The notes below the pieces were generated by a model. The model saw nothing but the letters and a program-made list of their open reading frames with translations. It was not told where the DNA came from and made no database searches. A stretch of DNA of 64,000 nucleotides from Membranipora membranacea. Its lineage: Eukaryota; Bryozoa; Gymnolaemata; Cheilostomatida; Membraniporidae. Shown here piece by piece: positions 22,987 through 37,900 of the stretch. Within the stretch, counting starts at the first letter, position 1. Each line of letters opens with the position of its first letter. The DNA lies in the NCBI GenBank assembly GCA_914767715.1, contig OU612065.1:31682001-31746000 (forward strand), read 5' to 3'. The position numbers were made by a program, and so were the translations under genes.

Positions 22987-25900
22987 GTATGAAAAATTGC
23001 CGCCAAGTCAAAAAATTTAAGATCATTTCATCGCCCTACCCTACATCCTCCAATTAATATGCAAAGTTTGCAGATTTAATACATCTTCATATTTACATGC
23101 ATCATTTGAAAAAAAATCATACCCAATACCAATGTAAATCAGTAAACTATTTGACCAATCTGAATATCATCATGAAGATTTGGCACTTTTGCTTGTTGTC
23201 CTCTCATGGAAAACGGAAGGACAGCCCTAGAAATTTCAAATATATTGAAATTCTTCTCTTGCTAAGTGCATCGCTGCCAAACAGTTAATCATTGATATGA
23301 CATAATGTGAGATAAGGTCCTCATTATTCAAGTCCACACAATATGTTTTGTTATTTAGATGCAGCAGAATGGAGCCTTTCTCTCCCTAGCTATACTCAGT
23401 CACAACATCAATCTGCACCAACAACTCAACAGACAGAACTTCCAATGGTCACCCCACAAGGTGCCGCTTACCATAGATCCTCCTCGGGCCGATCGAATGA
23501 TGCTATGTTGGACAATAATTTCCAGCTACCAAATCTAGGAACCTCATTTCTACAACCTAGCATGCACGCGTACACACAAGCAAGCACCTCTCCATTCAGT
23601 TCTTTGTCAGAGCCGACCTCCAATCCTGTGCATCTAAGTGATGGAGGCCATCACTTACCTTCAAATGATTTCCACTATGGTCTACATGCCTATAACGAAA
23701 TTTCCCAGCCTCATCATCGTGGTTCAGTCCCTCCTGTGATGCTACCAAGTCATCAGTTATACCCACAAGGAGCTGCTTCGTCTGACATTACCAATACATC
23801 CTGGCACACTACAGGTAAATGAATTTAACTTATACTTTTGGTTAAAATTGCTGGTCTTTCGCTTTCCGAGTACTGTGAAATAGCAGCCGCATTGCTTCTG
23901 AGGTTCTTAAGCTCTTTACCGACCTGATACCCTCTTAGTTGATATAAGGCTTAGTCAAAATCAGAAGCTCTGTTCCTATTTTGAAAATATATTTTAAATG
24001 AAAATCATAGATTTAACCCCCTTCCCCCCAGAATGAACAGTTAAGGTCAAGTGCCAAAGATATACAAATGGTCAATGACATTGCTGTGTCCCTTGTGTAC
24101 CTGTGTACCTTTGTAGTCTAAGAGAAATTGACTCTCTTTTTCTCGCGACTGCTCTTAACATCACATCTTGATGATGAAGATATCTAGTTCATAATTACAC
24201 GAATATTTATAAATTTTAGAATAGTCTCATAACCTTGACAAATAAAACCACTTGATGCTGTTGTAACGCACTAAACTAAGTTCTCTTATCAAAGATTTAA
24301 CTTTGCGCTTCGCTGCACCGCAGTTCCGTTGTCAATGTCTTTTTGGTCAGGGTTTCTAGACCAACAGCAAAATATCAAGCAATACCAACTATGTTTGAAA
24401 AAAGAACACGTACAACATACAGGAACCATGATGACATGGGATAAATGTACTTGGTATTTCAACAAAATCACGAAACAAAGTGATCTTTGTGCATAACTAA
24501 TATCTGTGATGAGCAGGAAATCATCAACTAAATCAATATCAGCCAACAATTATAAGCTGGGTTCATACCCTACACCAATGTAATCATGAAGATTTGGCAC
24601 TTTTGCTCATTATCCTCTCATGGAAAACAGGAAGACAACCCTATGGATTTCAAAGACATTGAATTTTTTCTCTTGCAAAGTGCATCGCTGCCGAGCAGTT
24701 AACCATTGACATGGTATAATGTGAGATAAGGTCCTCACAATTCCAGCCCTCATACATGTTTTATTTATTCAGATACAGCTAAATGGAGACCTCCTCTCCC
24801 TGGTTATTCTCAGTCACAACATCAATCTGCACACACAACACAACAGACAGAACTTCCAATGGTCGCCCCACAAGGTGCCCCTTGCCATGGATTTTCCTCA
24901 GGCTATTCGAAAGATGCTATTTTGGACCACAATTTCCAGCTACAGAATCATTTCACTCAATTTTTACCACCACAACCAAGCACATCTACGTTCAGTTCTT
25001 TGCTAGAGCCGACCTTCGACCCTGTGAATCTAAGTTATGGAGGCCATCATTTACCTTCAAATGATTTTCACTATCGTCAACGTACATATAACAAAATGTA
25101 CCAGCCTCATCATAGTAGTTCAGTCCCTCCACTGATGCGACCCGGACATCAGGTATACCCACAGCGACCTGCTTCATCTGGAACAACCAATACAACCAGG
25201 AAGTCAACAAGTGAGTCTAGTGAATTTGACTTACATTTTTGGTAAAACATTTTGGTTAAAATTGCTGTTGGTCTTGTGAAATAAACGTTCCTCAAGTCAC
25301 AGCTGCATTGTTTCTGAGGTTCTCAGGCTCTTTATCATTGATGATACCCTCGTAGTTGATATAAAGGTTGGTTAAAATCAGCAGCTCTGTTCGTATTCTT
25401 AAAATATATTTTATATCGAAATCATATATCGGAATGAATAAACAGTTAAGGTCAAGTACCAAAGATATACAAACGGTCGGGAACATTACTTAGTTCCTTG
25501 TTTACTATCTATAAAACCTTTGTAGTCTAAGAGAAATTGACTCTCCTTTTCTTGCGACTGCTCTTAACTTCACATCTTGACGATAAAAATAAAAAGGTAT
25601 CATCACCTTGGGAATTTAAATCACTTGAATCATTTCATATTCTAATGTTCAGAGTATTATAAAGTCTGGTATCGAGATGACAGTGAACCAGATATAGATG
25701 AGATACCTGATAAACCAGACTACAGCAGTCTCACACTAGAAGATATACTATCAGCTACACAAGGTCACACTGTGACTCATATGGCTGTCAGAGGAGACAT
25801 ACCACCACTCAGTCGCATAGCTCCTAATCTCAAAGTCCTGCAGTGTGATTGGGTTGTGGACAGTTCCCAGTTAGAGAAGTGAGTATATTAAGATGTGTAT

Positions 25901-28900
25901 AAGAAACTGTACTTTTACCTCATTCATCAAACTAGGCTACTCTCCTTATCTGTAATTGAATTGACTGAGGACTAATATCAGGCGTCCTTCCTGGTTGCAA
26001 TGCCACAAACCAAATTCTCGCTTAGATACGCAGAGTAATCACAACTAAGTTGTGCTGTTTTGCAGTTTCACTGTCAATCACTTTGTGGTCAAACAAAAAC
26101 CTACTGTGAATGAAAAAAAACTTGTACACTAAGAATCTCAGAAATCACGGTAAAATGGGATAAATGTAGGTGTCTTATCTCAATAAACACACAGAAACAA
26201 CGGATCTTTGTGCAGAAAATCTATTATCTGTGATGAGCAGGTAATTTCTCTACTAAATCAACATTGGCCAATGGGGTTCAGTGAAAGCATACCACGGTGT
26301 TTTAATGGTCTGATGTCAAGACAATCGCAATTATCGCTTCAGTTAAGTTAGGAGTGCTTAAAAATCCCTAGGCTAGTATTTGACAGTGAAAAAGTCGAAA
26401 ATGTAACAAATAAGTTTATATCTAATATTAGATATATATATGTGTATGTGAGCATTATCTTTGTGAATTTTAGATGATGTCTAGATTTACCCCTCTGAAT
26501 TTGGCGAAAGCTTTCAATAGAACAATTGGATTTTTTTTTGTGTTTGAGGATATTAGCAAAAAAAATGATGTCGCTTCTACATAGTTTTCGGTTTGATGGG
26601 ATGCTTAAATAAGAGGCTCACTTAAAGTTTTATCGATCATAAAGAACAATGAGAAAACAAAACTTTTTATTATTATAATTATCTGTTCATTACAGTATCA
26701 CATCTCTTGTAAACCTCGAGGAGCTGAGGATATCTGGTGACTTATTTTCTGAAGGCCTGTGTACCTTACCTGAGGGAATCGGGAACCTTAAGAGTCTCCA
26801 GAAAGTAGTGATAACAAGCCCATCTCTCAATAAGTTACCTGAAAGGTAGGTATAGATCGTTTTGAGAATATTGCGTCATGGTGCCAATCATTCTTAGTAC
26901 TGCTTTCAAATCACATTTTAGTGTGTATAGGTATGATGTCTCTATAGCAGTCACAAACTTCACATACTTTAGATTATGCTGGTAATACACATAGTTATAT
27001 CGATCATAAAGAACGATGAGCAAACTAAACTTCGTATTAATATAATTATCTGTACATTACAGCATCACATCTCTTGTAAACCTCGAGGAGCTGAGTATAG
27101 ATGGTCTATTAGGTACCTTACCTGAGGGAATTGGGAACCTTAAGAGTCTCCAGAAAGTAGTGATAACAAGCTCATTTCTCGATAAGTTACCTGAAAGGTA
27201 GGTATAGATCATTTTGAGAATATTGCGTCATGGTGCCAAACTTTGTTTGTACTGCATTCAAATCAGCATGAGTTGGATCAAATACTGAAAGCTACACAGA
27301 ATGCAGGCAACATTTTTTCATGATCTACCTTTAGCTTATGTTGTAGTCATAACTCAATATTTTAAGTGAGAAAGTATGAAATGATGATTATGTGTATGAG
27401 GTGTGGCAAATTATGATCCAACAATACCTGTTCAATAATAAGAGCAAGAGAAATATTTCCGAATTCTAAAATTGTTAATACCTGCTGATTGTTGATTTGT
27501 TACAAAAAATTTTCAGCTCTTCCTCAAAGTTCTCCTCATTTTTCGCTAATAATCTTTATCTTCCCAGCATCTATTTGTGTCAGCTGCTCATATTTTAGTG
27601 TGTATAGGTATGATGTCTCTATAGCAGTCACAAACTCCACAAACTTTAGATTATGCTGCTAATACACATATTTTTCGATACATTTGATTGGATGCTAAAA
27701 CAAGAGGCTCACTTAAAGTTATATCGATCACAAAGAACGATGAGCAAACTAAACTTTGTATTAATATAATTATCTGCTCGTTACAGCATCACGTATGCGT
27801 TCCTTTAATGATTGCCCCCTTTTTCGTCAATTACCCCTCCAAGGTATGTTATTTAGAGAATTGTAAAGGTTAATGGACTCAGTTATCTAAAGTTGTACAA
27901 TGTTCCTGAAACTGAAAATATATTTATTTTTAACGCAAACAGGCAAAAACGGTTGTCACAGGCAAAAAGGTCGTCACAGGCAAAAACAGGCTATCTGCGG
28001 ATTAAAATATTCCTGGTAAAGCACGTTTTCCAAATTTCTAATTTTCTAATTAACATTAAAATTATTGCAAATACACTTTTATATGCGAAAAATTAGGACG
28101 GTTCATTTGGAATTAAATAAATTAATGATCAAACAAGCGGTTCAAAAGATGTCGCAAGAAAATTCAGATTTGGCTATTTCTTCTGTCATTCAAAACGAGT
28201 CATTGTTAGCAAGCGCAGTCATTAGAATCGTAATTGCATTGTTCAAATGAATGCATTCACGGTCAATTGAGCATGGCTTTCATTGCATTTGTGAAAAAAC
28301 AAACTTATAGACCTTTTTTGCTCGAAGCTTTCTGGCTATTTGTGAACAAAAGAAATTTCAAACAGGTTTTTTTTCCACTTTCTGGTAGGAGTTTCAGAGA
28401 GTTTTTGATAGCGTTGGAAAGCCCAAAAATAACTTAATTTGAATAACAAAGAAAAAGAAATTTTGAAAATAATACATATAGACCTTTTTTGCACGTGATA
28501 ACCAGATGTGGAACTATTCAGTTATTAAATATATTTGGAAGTGGTAGCGTATTGCGCTGGTACAGCACTAGATTTTGAAACCTCGTAGGCGCATTTGAAG
28601 GAACATTGGTCAAAAGATGAACTATTAACGGACCCATATTCCATGTACAATTCCCTACTAGCCAGCTTACACTTTCACTTCAAAGTTTCTAACATTCACT
28701 GTCATTGTTGTTCCATTTTGTTGCTTATACAGAAATGCTTAATCTCTCAATGATATAACAAATATTTGGGCAAAAATTGAATGCAGTTTTATTCAAATCT
28801 GAGGTGGAAAATATACATTCTAAACAACCATTTGTATACCATAGGTAATAACCTACTACAATGATCATGTTACTTTGGTGTGAATGGCAGTGAAATGAAA

Positions 28901-31900
28901 CTGTTGAGCTAGAGATTACAGGAATAGCCTGAAGGCGGTAATCGAAGCTCTCAAATTCAAATATCACAGCAGTTGCCATGTTGATGGAATAGCAGCATGA
29001 TAAGGAAAGGAGGCTGGTAAATACGTGAATCATACCTACTATAACAACATAATTTGTCATACGATTGACCCAAAGAGTACAGTGCGAGTTTGACCAATAA
29101 GAGGGGGTCAGTAAAATAAAGAAAGTTGAGCTAGAAATCACCTAATTCGGCTGAAGTTGAAATCAGACCTCATGTGCCCTAATATGTCAGTAAACACATC
29201 AACAATAAAATAGATTTATAAAACGAATAACAACGGAGAATGTTATTACATCAAATCCAATAAGAGAACACACCATCTCTTTTCTTAGGTCGTTGGACAA
29301 ACCATAAACTGTCAAGCGATGCACAATCCGTGTGCATTTTTCTTGGTCAGCCTCTACTTAAAAGATTCTTACATTCACCTCCATTGTTTCCCAACAATTT
29401 GCTTACATAATATTGTACTGCCTTCAATGGGGGATATCAAACTAAATATTGTACTACCAGGGTACAGGTGGAGGTACCCATAGTATAGTACTCAAATGTT
29501 CTAGGAATACAAATTTGCTCTGAAATTTAGTGGTCATCAAACTGGCAATATTTCCTTTTATATTACAGCATGCGTACACTCGTCAATTTGGAGGAACTGA
29601 TTATATATAACAGTATGAAGCTGAAATTCTTACCTGACTGGATTGGAGAGCTCAGGAGTCTCAAAATCCTCAATGTATCCCATTGCCAGCTAACTAGACT
29701 GCCTGACAGGTATGTAATTGTAGTATTTTGAGTCTGCCTTCTCTCTTGAATGATAATCTATAGGCTATCTAGGTGCTATTTACTTTGATATTTCGATTAA
29801 TTGAGTATGATTAAAGACTTCCTAAGGACCAAAGCAGTAGATAGTCTGGCAGCTAGTTCTGCAATAGTTATGCAATATTTTGACACTGAAAAAAATTGAA
29901 GCTCTTCAGGGTGAAAATTACTTGTAGCTTTAGAAAATACCCCCTCATTCATCAATTAAGCCTCTGAGGTTCCAAAATCTAGTGGTGTTGTATATGCAAT
30001 GTGCAGACAACTTTTTATCTGGAAACATCTTGAAGACTACAGAAGGACCAAAGCAATATATAGTCCGGCAGCTTGGACTACACAGTAGTTATGCAATATT
30101 TAAAAACTGAAAAAATTCATAGCTCTTCCAAGTAAAATTATGTGTACCTTTAATAATTGCCCCCTTTTTCGTCAATTACCCCTCTGAGGTATGTTATTTA
30201 GAGAACTGTAAAAGTTATTGGACTCAGTTATCTAAAATTGTACAATGTTCCTGAAAATAAATTTTTTTTAACGTATGTGGAACTGATCAGTTATTAAATA
30301 TATTTGGAAGTGGTAGCGTATTGCGCTGGTACAGCACTAGATTTTGAAACCTCATAGGCGCAATTGAACGATTATTGGTCAAAAGATGAACTATTAAAGG
30401 ACCCATATTCCATGTACAATTCCCTACTAGCCAGCTTACACTTTCACTTCAAAGTTTCTTACATTCACTGTCATTGTTGTTCCATTTTGTTGCTTATACA
30501 GAAATGTCTTCTCTCAATGATATATGAAATATTTGGGCAAAAATTGAATGCAGTTTTATTCAAATCTGAGGTGAAAAATATTCATTCTAGACAACCATTT
30601 GTTTACCATATGTAATAACCTACTACAAGGGTCATGTTACTTTGGTGTGAATGGCAGTGAAATGAAACTGTTGAGCTAGAGATTACAAGAATAGCCTGAA
30701 GGCGGTAATCGAAGCTCTCGAACTCTCAATTCTTCAATTATTTTAGTATTCTGTTATAACATCCATTATTATGATATAAAGGAGCGGGCCTAGTGCCGAT
30801 CCTTGATGTAATCCAACTTCAATGTGACTCTTGTCTGTCACTCCGGAGTCCGTCCTAACACTGGTGCTGCAGTCTCCGTACATGTCTTTGATGATGTCGA
30901 TGTACCGCTCTGGAACCATTCGCTTTCGTAAGCAAAACCATATCAGCTCACGTTGTATGGTATCATAGGCTTTTTCAAGGTCTACGAACACCATATGAAG
31001 AGCTTTGTTGTACTCTCTGTGTTTCTCCTGAAAAATTCTGAGGCAGAACATGGGCTCTGTGGTTGATTTTCCCTTCTGAAATCCATACTGGTTTTCCTTG
31101 ATTATGACTAATTCTCTGATTCTCTGCTCAATTATTCTCTCCAGTAGCTTAAGGCAGTGGCTCAGCAGTTTAATCCGCCGGTAATTTCCGCAGTCTAAAG
31201 GGTCTCCTTTCTGCTTACATATTGGTGTTATTGTGCTCTCCCTCCAGTCTGGTGGTATCCTTTTAGAGATGATGTTGTTTAAACACGCTGTCATCCAGGT
31301 GTTTCCTCTCTCTTTCAACAGCTTTATGATGTCTATTGGTAGTCGGTCTGGCCCCGTGGCTTCTTTGGGTATCATCTTTCCTATCTGGATGTTAACTTCC
31401 TCTTCATTGATCTTGGGTACTGGCCCTTGTACTGGCAAATGCGGAGGCAGTTCCTCCCTGCTGTTCTCATTATTTAGTAGACCATTGCAATAATTTTTCC
31501 ATCTCTTCTTGATTTGCTCATCTTCACACAAAATCTTTCCATCTATGTCCTTGACAAAAGGTATTCTGTCAATATCCTTAGATCTCCGATGTCTAGTTTT
31601 AGCTAGGCGGTGGATGATCTTTGGTCCATTCCTCTCTATTTCATCGTATAAGTTTTCTGATGCTGCTTCTTTTGCTACGGCCACCTTTTCCTTGCTTGTC
31701 TTGTTTAGGCTGGTGTACCGTTCTCTTGCTTCTTCTTTGTTATCTTCACTTGCTCTTTTCCATTCTTTCCATGGATCTTTCTTCTCTTTTACTGCTGTTT
31801 GTACTTCCTCATTCCACCACCAAGACTCTTTCTCTAAGTACTTTCCTGCCACTGACTCTCCGAGTATCTCCTTTGCTGCCTCCATAACCATCGGATAAGT

Positions 31901-34900
31901 CTCCGCCCACTGCAATCCTTCCTCAGTATAGATTCCATCTAACTTTTCACTCAGCTTCTCTATCAGTTCTTCTCCTTCCGGCTTGCTGAGCTTCCATCAG
32001 CTAATCTTCTTTTCCCTTTTTCTGGATCTTCTCTTTTCCTTCTAAGCCAAAATTTCAACCACCAGAAGCCGATGTTGTGACGCTACAGATTCTCCCTTGA
32101 TCAATTTACAGTCCTTGATCTTGCTTATCCTTTCTCTTCTTATCCTGATGTAGTCAATCACGGTCTGATTAGGTCCACTCTTGAATGTATAGGTCTGAGC
32201 ATCACTTTTAGTTAAGAATGTGTTCACCAGCGCCAGGTTGCACTCCCTAGCATAGTTCAGAATCGGCTCTCCTTCTTCATTGATGATTCCACGTATCTTG
32301 CCACCATTCCATCTTTCAAATCCATCTCTCTCAACTCTGACATGTCCATTGAGGTCTCCGGCAATAATCAGTTCTACAGATGTAGGCATACTGTCCGTTA
32401 CCGCCCCGAGTTGTGTCCAGAATCTATCCTTCTCTTCCTCTTGACATCCCTGTTGTGGCGCGTAGGCTGACACGATGTTATAAGTGTGCCGAGGTGTCAC
32501 CAGCTTCATACTCATTATCCTATCCGACTTCCTCTCTACTGCAATCACTTTGTCCTGCCATTCCTCTTCTCAAGCAAATAGCAACTCCATTCTTCGGTCT
32601 TCCTCCACCACTATTGTATAGCTTGATGCCTTCACCGATATTTCTTGCCTTGCGTCCAGATTTCCCTCCCGTCCATCTAGTTTCCTGCAGACATAGTATG
32701 TCAATGTTTCGTCTCACCATCAAATAGGCAATCTCTCGACTCTTAGCATTCAGCGTACCGATGTTTAGGGTCGCTATCCTGATCTTCTGTAGCCTCGCTC
32801 GCGTACTTCTCACAGGGTCAGCAAGGCCATCTAACCTCTGCGCATTGCTTAACACGGGGGATGCCCTAGCATGGTCTGGTATCTGTTGGTTTCTAAGCAT
32901 ATTGGTTGGAGGCTGGGGTGTTTCATCGACCGGATGCTCTTCCTGTCGCCGTCCCCTCTGTCTTCATCCAGGCTTGGGACTGGCTGCGTATTGCACTGGC
33001 TTGTACACTCCACAGGCGACATTTCAATGATATATTAATTTTTTTTTTGCCCAAATATTTCAATGATATGTCAAATATTTGGGCAAAGATTGAATGAAGT
33101 TTTATTCGAATCTGAGGTGGAAAATTTACATTCTAACCAGCCATTTGTATACCATAGTATAGTACTCAAATGTTCCAGGAATACAAATTTGCTCTGACAT
33201 TTAGTGGTCATCAAACTGGCAATATTTCCCTTTATGTTACAGCATGCGTACACTCGTAAATTTGGAGGAACTGAATATATCTTTCAGTAAGAAGCTGGAA
33301 TACTTACCTGACTGGATTGGAGAGCTCAGGAGTCTCAAATTCCTCAATTTGTATAATTGCCAGCCAACTAGCCTGCCTGACAGGTATGTAATTGTAGTAT
33401 TTTGAGTCTACCTTCTCTTTTGAATGATAATCTACAGGCAATCTAGGTGCTATTTACTTTGATATTTCGATTAATTGAGTATGATTAAAGACTTCCTAAG
33501 GACAAAAGCAATAGATAGTCTGGCAGCTAGTTCTGCAATAGTTAAATGCAATATTTTGACACTGAAAAAAATTGAAGCTCTTCAGGGTGAACATTATTTG
33601 TAGCTTTAGAAAAGACCTCCTCTTTCATCAATTAAGCCTCTGAGGTTCCAAAATCTAGTGGTGTTGTGTATGCAATGTGCAGACAACTTTTTATCTGTAA
33701 ACATCTTGAAGACTACAGAAGGACCAAAGCAATATATATTTCGGCAGCTAGGACTACACAGTAGTTATGCAATATTTAAAATCTGAAAAAAATTGATAGC
33801 TCTTCCAAGTAAAATTATGCGTACCTTTAATCTAGTGCAGCTGTACCAACCCAACATGCTACCACCTGTATGTAATTTCGAGAACTGTAAAGGTTAATGG
33901 ACTCAGTTATCTAAAGTTGTACAATGTTCCTGAAACTGAAAATATATTTATTTTTAACGCAAACAGGCAAAAACGGTCGTCACAGGCAAAAAGGTCGTCA
34001 CAGGCAAAAACAGGCTATCTGCAAATTTAAAATATTCCTGGTAAAGCACGTTTTCCAAATTTCTAATTTTCTAATTAACATTAAAATGATTGGAAATATA
34101 CTTTTATATGCGAAAAATTAAGACGGTTCATTTGGAATTAAATAAATTAATGATCAAACAAGCGGTTCAAAAGATGTCGCAAGAAAATTCAGATTTGGCT
34201 ATTTCTTTGGGCCTAAACGGTCTATCTGCATCAATTGTCATTCAAAACGAGTCATTGTGAGCAAGCGCAGTCATTAGAATCGTAAGTGCATTGTTCAAAT
34301 GAATGCATTCACGGTCAATTGAGCATGGCTTTCATTGCATTTGAGAAAAAAAAACTTATAGACCTTTTTTGCTCGAAGCTTTCTGGCTATTTGTGAACAA
34401 AAGAAATTTCAAACAGGTTTTTTTTCCACTTTCCGGTAGGAGTTTCAGAGAGTTTTTGATAGCGTTGGAAAGCCCAAAAATAACTTAATTTGAATAACAA
34501 AGCAAAAGAAATTTTGAAAATAATACATATAGACCTTTTTTGCACGTGATAACCGGATGTGGAACTAATCAGTTATTAAATATATTTGGAAGTGGTAGCG
34601 TATTGCGCTGGTACAGCACTAGATTTTGAAATCTCGTAGGCGCAATTGAAGGATTATTGGTCAAAAGATGAACTATTAAGGGACCCATATTCCATGTACA
34701 ATTCCCTACTAGCCAGCTTACACTTTCACTTCAAAGTTTCTTACATTCACTGTCATTGTTGTTCCATTTTGTTGCTTATACAGAAATGCTTAATCTCTCA
34801 ATGATATAACAAATATTTGGGCAAAAATTGAATGCAGTTTTATTCAAATCTGAGGTGGAAAATATACATTCTAAACAACCATTTGTATACCATATGTAAT

Positions 34901-37900
34901 AACCTACTACAATGATCATGTTACTTTGGTGTGAATAGCAGTGAAATGAAACTGTTGAGCTAGAGATTACAGGAATAGCCTGAAGGCGGTAATCGAAGAT
35001 CTCGAATTCAAATATCACAGCAGTTGCCATGTTGATGGAATAGCAGTAAGATAAGGAAAAGAAGGCTGGTAAATAAAAGAATCATACCTACTTTAACAAA
35101 ATAACATGTCGTACGAAATGACCCAAAGAGTGGAGTGTGAGTTTGACCAATAAGAGGGGCTCAGTAAAATAAAGAAAGTCGAGCTAAAAATCTCATGTGC
35201 TCTTATATGTCAGTAAACACATCAACAATAGAATAGATTTATAAAACGTATAACAACGGAGAATGATATTCCATCAAATCCAATATGAGTACACACCATC
35301 TTTTTTCTTCTCCAATTTGTTTGTTTCTACGTCTTATCATCAACGCATCATCAAGTCACGTTGGGTTCTCCAGGGTTGTGGTATGCGAGGCGGTCTGGCT
35401 CGCATCATTTTCTTGACGATTATCTTCGTTCCGCCCTGGTCTGGTCATCTTCATCCGCAGGAAGATAGGGCCTACAATAAATGGGCTCAGAATCAGTGTG
35501 ATACCTCTTCACCCTAGACTTGTTTCTTATCACTTGTCTGCCCTGAAGAGATTCTACTGTAACTTAACTACCACTGGACTCTATCACGGTTATAGGGTTT
35601 TCATTGAAAGTGCTTACTTCAATATCTCCATTTAATTTTTTTTTATGTGATTAAGACGTTTCCTGATGAAAATTATACAATACCAGTCCCATCTAAGTTG
35701 ATGAGTCTCTGTTTTGTTAGAGCTTACACAACGTGTGGCTTGATGGTTCCCTGCGTTAACAAAAACACAGATTACAAACCTAGAAAATATTTAGGATGGT
35801 GAAAAGAAGCATAATCAGCTGGATTTTGGTTTAACTAAGGTTTACAAATAACTTCGGAGCAATTTGATCAGTAATATATTCATTAGAAAATATCTAGACT
35901 TTATCTTGGGGATTACAACGAGAGTGATGCTCAAAACGGTCGTTGGACAAACCATAAACTGTCAAGAGATGCACAATCCTTGTGCATTTTTTTTGGTCAG
36001 CCTCTACTTAAAAGAGTCTTACATTCACCTCCATTGTTTCCCAAAATTTTGCTTACATAATATTGTACTGCCTTCAATGGGGGATATCAAAATAAATATT
36101 GTACTACCAGGGTACAGGTGGAGGTCACCAAATAGTACTCAAATGTTCTAGGAATACAAATTTGCTCTGAAATTTAGTGGTCATCAAACTGGCAATATTT
36201 CCTTTTATATTACAGCATGCGTACACTCGTCAATTTGGAGGAACTGAGAATATCTTACAGTAGGGAGCTGGAATCCTTACCCGACTGGATTGGAGAGCTC
36301 ACGAGTCTTAAAATCCTCGATGTATCCAATTGCCAGCTAACTAGACTGCCTGACAGGTATGTAATTGTAGTATTTTGAGTCTGCCTTCTCTTTTGAAGGA
36401 CCAAAGCAATAGATAGTCTGGCAGGTAGTTCTGCAATAGTTATGCAATATTTTGACACTGGAAAAAAATTGAAGCTATTCAGGGTGAAAATTACTTGTAG
36501 CTTTAGAAAATACCCCCCTTTCATCAATTAAGCCTCTGAGGTTCCAAAATCTAGTGGTGTTGTATATGCAATGTGCAGACAACTTTTTATCTGGAAACAT
36601 CTTGAAGACTACAGAAGGACCAAAGCAATATATAGTCTGGCAGCTAGGACTACACAGAAGTTATGCAATATTTAAAAACTGAAAAAATTCATAGCTCTAC
36701 AAAGTAAAATTATGCGTTCCTTTAATAATTTCCCTCCCCCCTTTTTCGTCAATTACCCCTCTGAGGTATGTTATTTAGAGAACTGTAAAGGTTAATGGAC
36801 TCAGTTATCTGAAGTTGTACAATGTTCCTGAAACTGAAAATATATTGTCTATGTGAGTGATGTTATTGGAAATTTGCAGGCACACTATGCCTAGCAGGTG
36901 TTTGTAATGAAGGAATGAAGAAGAGTTTGGTTATTCAAATGACATGTTCATTTTAAGTAGGTTATCTATGTTAAAAATGTTATAGCGCACCCAACCCGGC
37001 GTCAGGCCGTCGGCCTGACAGTGTTGGGGTAAGAAATATTTCCTCTGAACACCACTGCTTCTCTCAATTATATATCAAATATTTGGGCAAAAATTATGTT
37101 CAGTTTTATTCAAATCTGAGGTGAACAATATACATTCTAAACAACCATTTGTATACCATATGTAATAACCTACTACAAGGATCATGTTACTTTATTGGTG
37201 TGAATGGCAGTGAAATGAAACTGTTGAGCTAGAGATTACAGGAATAGCCTGAAGGCGGTAATCGAAGCTCTCGAATATAAATATCACAGCAGTGGCAATG
37301 TTGATGGAATTCAGCAAGATAAGGAAAAGAAGGCTGGTAAATACTTGAATCATACGTACTATAACAAAATAATATGTCTTACGAATCGACCCATGGAATA
37401 GCAGCAAGATAAGGAAAAGAAGGCTGGTAAATACGTGAATCTACGTACTATAACAAAATAATATGTCTTACGAATCGACCCATGGAATAGCAGCAAGATA
37501 AGGAAAAGAAGGCTGGTAAATACGTGAATCTACGTACTACTAAATAATATGTCGTACGAAATCGACCCAAAGAGTAGAGTGCGAGTTTGACCAATAAGAG
37601 GGGGTCAGTTAAATTAACAAAGTTGAGCTAGGAATCACCTAAATCGGCTGAAGTAGGAAATCAGACCTCATGTGCCCTAATATGTCAGTAAACACATCAA
37701 CAATAGAATATATTTATAAAACGAATAACAACGGAGAATATTATTACATCAAATCCAATATGAGAACACACCATCTTTTTTCTTCTCCAATTTGTTTATT
37801 TCTACGTCTTATCATCAACGCATCATCGAGTCAAGTTTGGTTCGCCAGGGTTGTGGTATGCGAGGCGGTCTGGCTCGCATCATTTTCTTGACGATTATCA

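Larger units (their letters stand above)
33384..36215. other. Intron with MITE and Ty3-type 3' fragment
   Basis: Same block order as the previous intron: post-exon block, MITE family B (33974-34555), GGAAGTGGTAGCGTATTGCG block, then a piece of Ty3-type element 3' region (about 35330-35600) and the pre-exon block. About 35640-35940 looks unique. Confidence 0.7.

Noticed and set aside
24289-24549. 86-codon minus-strand frame between low-complexity exons
   Set aside because: Intronic; a related sequence recurs around 26050-26250 with stops, so it is a duplicated intron block.
30364-30615. 83-codon frame ([20 protein letters not shown]) repeated at 44289 and 47850
   Set aside because: Copies are near identical at the DNA level because whole intron units are duplicated, so open frame retention is not evidence of coding. 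The versions at about 28600 and 34650 are truncated by stops. The start overlaps a repeated non-coding block.
31233-31898. Plus-strand frames of 86-129 codons
   Set aside because: Antisense shadows of the LINE reverse-transcriptase frame.
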